Part shown: piece after piece, positions 1-5,300 of the stretch | Layout of the letters: every line of letters begins with the position of its first letter | Position numbering within the stretch: position 1 is the first letter of the stretch | From: an uncultured Selenomonas sp. | GTDB taxonomy: Bacteria; Bacillota; Negativicutes; Selenomonadales; Selenomonadaceae | Direction: 5' to 3' | DNA: 6,361 bases | Assembly: GCA_937915915.1 (NCBI GenBank) | Contig: CALGGN010000360.1 | Location: 1 to 6,361, forward strand | The notes under the pieces: model-generated | What the model saw: the letters and a program-made list of their open reading frames with translations, nothing else | The model's database searches: none | Told to the model about the DNA's origin: nothing | Made by a program: the position numbers and the translations under genes

Positions 1-1
1 G

Positions 2-253
2 ATAAAGAGTTTAATAGCCTTACGAAAAGCACATCCAGCCCTAAGGTCTACGGAAATAAACTTTTGTAAGTCAGCAGAAAGCCGCCTTGTAATACTTGAG
101 CGAAGCGACAAAGAAAAGGGGGAACGTTTAAGATGCTACTTTAACTTTACCGGTAAAGGTTGCACCGTAAAAGAAGAAGGAAAAGTTCTTTTTGCCCACA
201 AGTACAAGGACTTTAGTTTGCAAAGCGGGGGGCTGCTCTTATTTGACTTATAA
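2..253 (+). CDS. C-terminal fragment of a GH13 alpha-amylase-family glycosidase (possibly malto-oligosyltrehalose trehalohydrolase)
   Basis: The frame is open from the window edge to a TAA at 251-253 and gives 83 residues; the start lies outside the window. The N-terminal part reads LIALRKAHPAL, the typical helix after the catalytic barrel of GH13 enzymes ('LI-LR--hPAL'). What follows looks like the small C-terminal beta-sandwich domain: a hydrophobic strand (LVILER), then CYFNFTGKG, a GKVLFAHKY strand and a terminal GGLLLFDL strand. TreZ-type trehalohydrolases end in a similar way, with an FNFS-like strand and a final 'ALL' strand, so TreZ is one candidate. An alpha-glucosidase or other maltodextrin enzyme is equally possible because the catalytic residues are not in view. 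The sequence is AT-rich, like the MATE start that follows on the same strand 33 bases later, so the two probably belong to the same genome segment. The GH13 assignment is fairly safe; the exact enzyme is not. Confidence 0.6.
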   Translation: MKSLIALRKAHPALRSTEINFCKSAESRLVILERSDKEKGERLRCYFNFTGKGCTVKEEGKVLFAHKYKDFSLQSGGLLLFDL

Positions 254-286
254 GTCTTTTCTTGATAATATCCATTAGGAAAGTCT

Positions 287-430
287 ATGTCAGAAAAAAA
301 CTTCAATCTTTCGCTTCTTCTAAAAAAGAATGAAAACTTTTCATTTAGGAAAAAGGCATCTTTAGTTTACACTTTAAGTCTCCCTGCTATTTTGGCACAA
401 CTTTCTACCATTCTGATGCAGTACATTGAT
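287..430 (+). pseudogene. N-terminal fragment of a MATE-family efflux transporter, fused to an AddB remnant
   Basis: The ATG at 287 is preceded by AGGA at 277-280 with a 6-base spacer. The first 48 codons encode a polar, Lys/Asn-rich N-terminus and then the start of a first membrane helix (LVYTLSLPAILAQLSTILMQ, residues 26-45) ending in YID. This is the typical opening of MATE (NorM/DinF-like) drug/sodium antiporters, where the helix normally runs on as 'D-AMVG'. Here the MATE similarity stops at residue 48, and the frame continues into unrelated AddB sequence up to a stop at 677-679, giving a 130-codon fused frame. A MATE protein is usually about 450 residues with 12 membrane helices, so this piece cannot be a working transporter. 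It is AT-rich like the upstream GH13 fragment, which suggests that both come from one source and that the break lies at about 430. Confidence 0.6.
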
Positions 431-679
431 TATCTGCTGGAGGACACGGGACGCCGGATCCTGTCGGGGGATATCGCTGCACGCCCCTATCGCATGGCAG
501 ACGGAACGCAGGCTTGCCAATACTGCGCCTACCAGCTGCTTTGCGGCTTCGATACTGAACTTCCGGGCTATGCGTGCCGGGAAATCAAGAAGCTGGGGGA
601 TGAGGAAATCATGGATGGCATGGCCATCAAGCAGCAGCCGGACGAGATGCCGGGAAAGGAGAAGAACTTGGTGAATTGA
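431..679 (+). pseudogene. addB: C-terminal remnant of AddB (ATP-dependent nuclease subunit B), Fe-S cluster motif retained
   Basis: The 82 codons in frame with the MATE start match the end of AddB: YLLEDTGRRILSGDIAARPY, then three cysteines C77, C80 and C86 of the fused frame in a C-x2-C-x5-C pattern (ACQYCAYQLLCGFD), then a charged tail. In AddB proteins these three cysteines plus one far upstream hold a 4Fe-4S cluster that staples the nuclease domain. The upstream cysteine, the helicase-like half and the catalytic nuclease residues are all missing. A full AddB is about 1100-1200 residues, so this is under a tenth of it. Base composition and codon use (many C/G third positions) resemble the addA gene downstream, which suggests both come from the same original addB-addA operon. 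The stop at 677-679 gives a plausible natural AddB end. The piece cannot function alone. Confidence 0.8.
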
Positions 680-681
680 TT

Positions 682-732
682 TTCGTAGTATTTGGTGTCG
701 GATTTCCCTCTGCCACATGGACATGGACGGGC
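682..732 (-). pseudogene. Possible SEC-C zinc-motif remnant
   Basis: Read on the minus strand just beyond the nuclease gene stop, one frame gives ARPCPCGRGKSDTKYYE. The core C-P-C-G-x-G-K is the start of a SEC-C metal-binding motif (usual form CPCGSGKKYKKCC), but the second cysteine pair is absent. No start codon or longer domain precedes it: the frame is closed by a TGA just upstream, inside the end of the nuclease gene. It may be a decayed fragment of a gene that once followed, or chance in a short stretch. Confidence 0.2.
692..699. repeat. Left copy of 8-bp direct repeat flanking the nuclease cassette
   Basis: TTGGTGTC occurs here and again at 2177-2184, in the same orientation, on either side of the two minus-strand genes. 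The spacing and position fit a target-site duplication, but an 8-mer shared between two roughly 100-base flanks can also arise by chance. Confidence 0.3.
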
Positions 733-733
733 T

Positions 734-1789
734 CTAACGGGTTGCTTTCGTCAGCCCAGAAATATTCATGACATCATTCCCGATACGATTCTTGATATCT
801 TCGATGGATGGCAACTGCTGACGGAATTTCTCCGGTAGCTCATCTGTAAGCCTGTATTCGCTGACACCAATGGGCTTATTGATGTCCTGCAAGGCATATT
901 CGGCAATCAGGTCGTTCTTTCCCTTGCACAGTAGCAAGCCGATGGTGGGAGCATCCTGATCTGTCTTTAGGGTGTTGTCTACTGCGGTCAGGTAAAAATT
1001 TAATTTACCGGCATATTCCGGCTTGAAGTCGCCTGTCTTTAGCTCGATGACCACATAGCAGCGCAATTTCAGGTTGTAGAAGAGCAAATCCAAGTAGAAG
1101 TCCTCGCCGCCCACATTCAGGTGATACTGATTGCCTAGGAAGGCAAAGCCAGCACCAAGCTCCAGCAGCAGCTTGGTTACTTCGGCCACCATAGCGTTTT
1201 CTATATCTCGTTCCAGCATATCCGCCTTGAAGGGGATAAAATCGAAGATATAGGGGTCTTTCATCATTTGGGTGGCCAGTTCACTCTGGGGTGCCGGGAG
1301 CCTGTTTTCAAAATTGCTGATTTTATCGGCAGTGGCCTGTCTGGCGTACAGATTGCTCTCTATCTGGTGAACCAGCACATTGCGCGACCAGCCATTTTCA
1401 ACATTCTGCTTTGCATACCAGAGCAGAACAGGCCGTTCCTTTACCTTATCCATAAGGGTAACAACATGGTACCATGATAATTGTGCAAGCACCTCTTGCA
1501 CAATTTCTCTTTCTGGAAAAAGAGCGGCGAACTTGGACATATACTTGAGGTTGCGCACGGAATAGCCTTTGGCATCAGGATATTCCAGCCGCAGGTCACG
1601 GGACAGGTTCTCGATGAATTTGTTCCCCCAGACCTTATGCCTGTTGATGACCTGTCCGATGTGGTAGTACAACAGCAGCAATTCGCTGTTGACCTTTACG
1701 GTTGCCTGATACTGTGCTTTCTGGATCTCCGCCTTGATTTTCTGTATGGTAGCCAGATAATCTGTTTGATTCATCAACATATCAATCAT
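734..1789 (-). CDS. yhcG: YhcG-family (DUF1016) PDDEXK nuclease domain protein
   Basis: The protein has 351 residues and a TAG stop at 734-736. The N-terminal half (about 10-150) is the DUF1016 N domain, with the characteristic LSWYHVVTLMDKVK at 104-117 and a following Trp-rich helix (LLWYAKQNVENGWSRN). The C-terminal half (about 170-330) is a PDDEXK nuclease fold of the COG4804 type: FLGNQYHL, then FYLDLLFYN with the catalytic Asp at D234, then VVIELKTG with E249 and K251, then a helix (GKLNFYLTAVD) and GLLLCKGKN. D234, E249 and K251 form an intact D...ExK site, so a metal-dependent DNase is predicted. The chosen ATG at 1789 overlaps the end of the upstream ydbC-like gene by 8 bases and has GGAG at 1794-1797; ATGs at residues 4 and 6 are alternatives. 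The length fits the family. YhcG proteins are common in accessory and defence-associated regions, but their biological role is poorly known. Base composition is lower in GC than addA, which suggests separate origin. Confidence 0.85.
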   Translation of the reverse strand: MIDMLMNQTDYLATIQKIKAEIQKAQYQATVKVNSELLLLYYHIGQVINRHKVWGNKFIENLSRDLRLEYPDAKGYSVRNLKYMSKFAALFPEREIVQEVLAQLSWYHVVTLMDKVKERPVLLWYAKQNVENGWSRNVLVHQIESNLYARQATADKISNFENRLPAPQSELATQMMKDPYIFDFIPFKADMLERDIENAMVAEVTKLLLELGAGFAFLGNQYHLNVGGEDFYLDLLFYNLKLRCYVVIELKTGDFKPEYAGKLNFYLTAVDNTLKTDQDAPTIGLLLCKGKNDLIAEYALQDINKPIGVSEYRLTDELPEKFRQQLPSIEDIKNRIGNDVMNISGLTKATR

Positions 1790-2012
1790 GAGTCTCCATT
1801 ATGTTTTTTAGCAAGGTATAAAGATTTTCAACTTCTTCGTTGGAAAGAGTGGTTCCTTTGCCCATCTTCTCATGTTCTGGAGACCAGTCACGGATATCGT
1901 ATTTTGGGTCACGTCCGTTCCATGAGATAAGATTTAGCTCCTTGCGCCATCCTTTAGCACTTTCGGAGAGAACACCAATATGGTGTTTGATTTCAAATTT
2001 TACATTTTCCAT
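1782..2012 (-). CDS. ydbC: YdbC-family PC4-like single-stranded DNA-binding protein
   Basis: The protein has 76 residues and matches the whole length of the YdbC family, a bacterial version of the eukaryotic PC4/p15 coactivator fold that binds ssDNA as a dimer. The matching features are the opening strand VKFEIKHHIGVLSESAKGW, then KELNLISWNGRDPKYDIRDW, then a loop SPEHEKMGKGTTLS and a C-terminal helix EEVENLYTLLKNIM. The aromatic and basic residues of this core are conserved in the family. The frame can be extended to a TTG at 2036, but the ATG at 2012 has AGGAG five bases upstream and starts exactly where YdbC proteins start, so it is preferred. The stop overlaps the start of the nuclease gene by 8 bases (ATGATTGA), so the two are very likely translated from one message. 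The gene is read away from addA. A role in presenting or protecting ssDNA for the neighbouring nuclease is an inference. Confidence 0.85.
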   Translation of the reverse strand: MENVKFEIKHHIGVLSESAKGWRKELNLISWNGRDPKYDIRDWSPEHEKMGKGTTLSNEEVENLYTLLKNIMETHD

Positions 2013-2017
2013 AGCTA

Positions 2018-2022
2018 CTCCT
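2018..2022 (-). promoter_or_regulatory. Ribosome binding site that fixes the ydbC-like start
   Basis: Read on the minus strand this is AGGAG, five bases before the ATG at 2012. It argues against the longer TTG-started version of the reading frame, because the site would then lie inside the coding region. Confidence 0.6.
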
Positions 2023-2073
2023 GATTCTTTAAGCAAATCAATTATCTATATATACCTGTTCTTCATCAGTAAT

Positions 2074-2103
2074 ATTATAACATTTCTTCCAGCTATTAAA
2101 CAA
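2074..2103 (-). promoter_or_regulatory. Promoter of the ydbC-yhcG pair (extended -10)
   Basis: On the minus strand there is a perfect TATAAT (2074-2079) preceded by TG and one base, making TGTTATAAT, an extended -10 element. A poor -35 candidate, TTGTTT (2098-2103), lies 18 bases upstream; an extended -10 can make up for a weak -35. Transcription would start near 2067, leaving a leader of about 55 bases before the ATG at 2012. The -35 region touches the inverted repeat at 2105-2153. Confidence 0.55.
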
Positions 2104-2104
2104 A

Positions 2105-2153
2105 AAGGCGGATTGCTCCGACTTTTTCCCCTGTAAAGGGGGCAACTCGCCTT
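2105..2153 (-). terminator. Long imperfect inverted repeat, possible minus-strand intrinsic terminator or mobile palindrome
   Basis: The arms AAGGCGGATTGC (2105-2116) and GCAACTCGCCTT (2142-2153) pair over 12 positions with one G-T wobble and one mismatch. Inside is a second perfect hairpin, CCCCT (2128-2132) with AGGGG (2137-2141) around a GTAA loop. On the minus strand the stem is followed by TTTTTGTTT, as in an intrinsic terminator, but no minus-strand gene lies upstream to be terminated. On the plus strand no T-run follows. It may shield the ydbC-yhcG promoter from antisense read-through, or be a dispersed palindromic repeat at the edge of the cassette. Confidence 0.35.
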
Positions 2154-2176
2154 CATTATTATATCACTTTGTCCTA

Positions 2177-2184
2177 TTGGTGTC
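2177..2184. repeat. Right copy of 8-bp direct repeat flanking the nuclease cassette
   Basis: This is TTGGTGTC again, matching 692-699 in the same orientation. The pair brackets both minus-strand genes, their promoter and the inverted repeat. The surrounding bases are also AT-rich on both sides, but no terminal inverted repeats or transposase are visible. Confidence 0.3.
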
Positions 2185-2213
2185 ATTTTTTAGCAGAACA
2201 TCGAACTCAGATT

Positions 2214-2234
2214 TCTTGAAAACCTCTTGAAAAA
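2214..2234. repeat. Tandem direct repeat TCTTGAAAA x2 in the addA leader
   Basis: TCTTGAAAA occurs at 2214-2222 and 2225-2233, an 11-base period that would place both copies on the same face of the helix. Each contains a TTGAAA that resembles a -35 hexamer, but neither has a good -10 at the right distance. It could be a regulator site or part of a weak addA promoter. Confidence 0.25.
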
Positions 2235-2252
2235 TAGGCAGGAAATAACGAC

Positions 2253-2333
2253 ATGAGAGGCGAATCGGTACAGGATAGTGTGGAAATCTTGGTGGGATTG
2301 GCAAGCTCAATCATTTTCAAGGAGGCTCTGTGA
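2253..2333 (+). CDS. Hypothetical 26-residue reading frame overlapping the addA start
   Basis: The ATG at 2253 opens a frame of 26 codons that ends in a TGA sharing its last base with the addA ATG (TGATG). A weak AGGA (2240-2243) lies upstream. The product would have a polar start and a hydrophobic stretch (VEILVGLASSIIF). The stop-start overlap is typical of translational coupling, so this may be a leader peptide that sets addA translation. Alternatively it is the tail of a gene that once stood upstream of addA; the in-frame stop at 2235-2237 rules out a longer version now. I recognise no family. Confidence 0.25.
   Translation: MRGESVQDSVEILVGLASSIIFKEAL
2319..2325 (+). promoter_or_regulatory. 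Ribosome binding site of addA
   Basis: AAGGAGG sits seven bases before the ATG at 2333 but only four before the alternative GTG at 2330. The spacing favours the ATG start. Confidence 0.75.
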
Positions 2334-5300
2334 TGACAAAGCGCAATTGGACGGAGGACCAGCAAAGGGCGATCGATGCGCGAAAAAAGAATCTCTTGGT
2401 CGCGGCGGCTGCTGGTTCCGGCAAGACGGCTGTGCTCGTGGAGCGGATCATTAAGATGATTCTTTCAGGCGAGTGCGATGTGGACGAACTGCTGGTCGTT
2501 ACCTTCACCCATGCGGCAGCAGAGGAGATGCAGGAACGCATTGAGTCGGCGCTCATGAAGCAGATGACAGAGGAGCGGGATGCGGACAAGCTTGCCCGTC
2601 TGGATCGGCAGATCGTCCTGCTTTCGGGCGCTTCCATCACGACCATTGACTCCTTTTGCCAGTCCATCCTGCGCAGAAACTTCTCTGAAATCGACCTGGA
2701 TCCCAGGTTCCGCGTGGCAAGCGAGGAAGAGCTCCGGTTGATGCAGCAGGACGTGCTGGAGGAGCTGTTCCAGCAAAAATATGAGGAAGGCAATGAGGAG
2801 TTCCTGCGTTTCACGGATGCTTTCGGCGGCAGCGAGCGGGGGGATGAGGCTCTTTACGGGCTGGTGCTCCGGCTGTATCATTTTTCCCAAAGCCAGCCGT
2901 TCCCGCAGGAGTGGCTGCAAGGGCTGGCCGTGGACTTCTCGCCGGAGGCTGTGACCGGACTTTCCGATACCAAGTGGTACGATGCGGCAACGCACGAAAT
3001 CCGGCTTGGCATCCGGCAGGCGCTGGAGGAGCATGGGGAAGCTTTGCGGCTGGCAGAGGAGCTGGGCGCGGATTTTTACCTGGAAAATCTGCAGGAGGAT
3101 GAGGCGCTGCTGCAGTCCATCCGCAGCGCCCTGCAGGGAAACAGCTGGCAGGAACTGTACCATGCATTCACCTTGCACGATTTTGGACGCCTCAAAACAG
3201 CTCCGAAGGGGACGGAGGACGCAGTCAAGCTTCCGGTCAAACATCTGCGTGACAGCTACAAGAAGCTTGTGCAGTCGCTGCGCACGAAATATTTCCGGCA
3301 GACGGAACAGGAGCTTCTGGAGGATCTGCGCGCGGCGGAGCCTTCCGTTCGTGCGCTGGTACAGATCACCGTGGAGTTTTTGCAGGCCTATGCGGCGGCG
3401 AAGCACGAGAAATCCCTTGTGGACTTCAGCGATATGGAGCATTTCGCGCTGGAAATCCTGTCCGCGGGCGGGCAGCGGGACGAGGCGGGGAAGCTGCTCC
3501 CGTCGCCGACAGCGGAGGAGCTGCAGCAGAAATACAAGTCCGTCATGGTGGATGAGTATCAGGATACGAATGGCGTGCAGGAGGCCATTCTGCAGCTCGT
3601 GACGCGTCCGGAAAAACGCAATCTCTTCGCGGTGGGGGATGTGAAGCAGAGCATCTATCGGTTCCGCTTGGCGGATCCCACGTTGTTTCTGGGAAAATAT
3701 CATGGCTATCGCGGGGCAGGCGACGGATACGAACGCATCGATCTTTCCAAGAACTTCCGCAGCCGCCCGGAGGTGCTTTCCGCCATCAATTTCATTTTTG
3801 CGCAGGTCATGGTGGAAGGGGCCATGGAAATTGGCTACGGGAAAGACGAAATGCTCTACGCGGGCGCAAGCTATCCGCAGTCCGGCGGTCATACCCTGCA
3901 GAGCCCGGTAGAGCTTGACATCATTGCAGATGATGAGGAGGATGCGTCGGAGGAGGCAGACGAATCCGCGGAGGGGACCGACGAGGCCGAGCTTAGGGGA
4001 GCGGCACGGGAGGCGCAGCTCATCGCGGAGCGCTTAAAGGAGATAAAGGCAGGAAATACTTTGGTGTTTGACAGTTCGGCAGGTGCGTATCGTCCGTTCC
4101 GATGGAGAGATGCCGTGGTACTCATGCGCTCGGTCAAAGGTACGGCCAACGAGATGCTGGAGGTATTGCGCAGGAATGATATCCCTGCCTATGCTTCTGT
4201 GGACGCGGGCTACTTTCAGGAGCAGGAGATCCGTGTGATGCTGGCCTTGCTGACGCTTCTGGACAATGCGCGGCAGGACATCCCGCTGGCAGCGGTCATG
4301 CTTTCCCCCATTGGCGGTTTCACGCCGAAAGAGCTGGCGGAGCTCCGGCAGGCAGCGATGGAGGAAGATCTCTATACAGCGCTCCATCGGGCGGGCAACA
4401 AAGACAGCGGCCTGCCGCAGGAGCTTTCGGGACATGCGGCGCGCTTTGCGGAGCGCTTGTCCGGCTGGCGCGTGCTTTCACGGGAACTCAGCGTGCCGGA
4501 ACTGATTTGGCAGCTTTATCGGGATACGGGCTATTATGATTATGTGGGGGGGCTGCCTGGAGGACTTTTGAAGCAGGCAAATCTCCGCATGCTGGTGGAT
4601 CGTGCGGCAGCCTATGAGGAAACGAGTTTTCGCGGACTGTTCCGTTTCCTGCGCTTTGTGGAGCGCATGCAGGACATGGACACGGATCTTGCCGTGGCGC
4701 GTACCTTGGGCGAAAGCGAGGACGTGGTGCGCATCATGAGCATCCACAAGAGCAAAGGGCTGGAATTCCCCGTGGTGTTCGTCTCCTCTCTCGGGAAGAA
4801 GTTCAATCTTCGGGATGCCACGGTTCCCATGGTGCTCATGCACAGGGAACTGGGACTTGGCCCCTATCGCGTGGAGCAGGAGGAGCCTTTGGAGTATCCG
4901 ACCTTTGCACGGCATGCGCTGGCGCACGTCATCCGGCAGGAAAATAAGGCAGAGGAGATGCGCATCCTCTATGTGGCGCTCACGCGCGCACGGGAGCGTC
5001 TGATCCTGGTGGGAAGCGCGGGAACACTTTCGCAGCTTCGCAAGAGGGCTGAGGGCTGGTGCCGCTACACGGAACAAACCACGCGCTGCGTTCCAGATCA
5101 TGCCGCTTTGGGAGCAGACTGCTTCCTCGATTGGATTGCAATGGCAGTCGCCCATCATGGGGACGGAGCGCCGCTCAGGGAGCTTTCCGACACGCCGCGC
5201 ATGCAGGCGGAGCTTTTGGACTATAGGGACGATTCCCACTGGGATGTGCATATCCTGAAGGGCAGCGAGATACGGGACAGGGCAGGGAAAGCGGAAGCAG

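Noticed and set aside
245..256. 12-bp palindrome GACTTATAAGTC followed by TTTT
   Set aside because: It has no loop bases and only a short T-run, and it sits over the GH13 stop codon. It is too weak to call a terminator or operator.
243..269. Possible promoter TTGACT-N15-GATAAT before the MATE start
   Set aside because: The spacer of 15 is too short for a good sigma-70 promoter, and the resulting leader would begin almost at the ribosome binding site. The MATE fragment may simply be read together with the GH13 gene.
374..724. Minus-strand open frame of 116 codons opposite the MATE/AddB fusion
   Set aside because: It crosses the junction of two unrelated sequences, overlaps real coding sequence on the plus strand and resembles no family.
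1481..1930. Plus-strand open frame of 149 codons across the ydbC-yhcG overlap
   Set aside because: It is antisense to two well-supported genes and spans both, with no ribosome binding site or domain.
2465..3892. Long minus-strand open frame of 475 codons opposite addA
   Set aside because: It lies entirely antisense to the helicase motifs of AddA, is rich in Leu/Arg/His as expected of a shadow of GC-rich coding sequence, and shows no recognisable domain or ribosome binding site.
4478..5251. Minus-strand open frame of 257 codons opposite addA
   Set aside because: It is a shadow of the AddA coding frame with no domain pattern. The plus-strand protein there carries conserved motifs V and VI.
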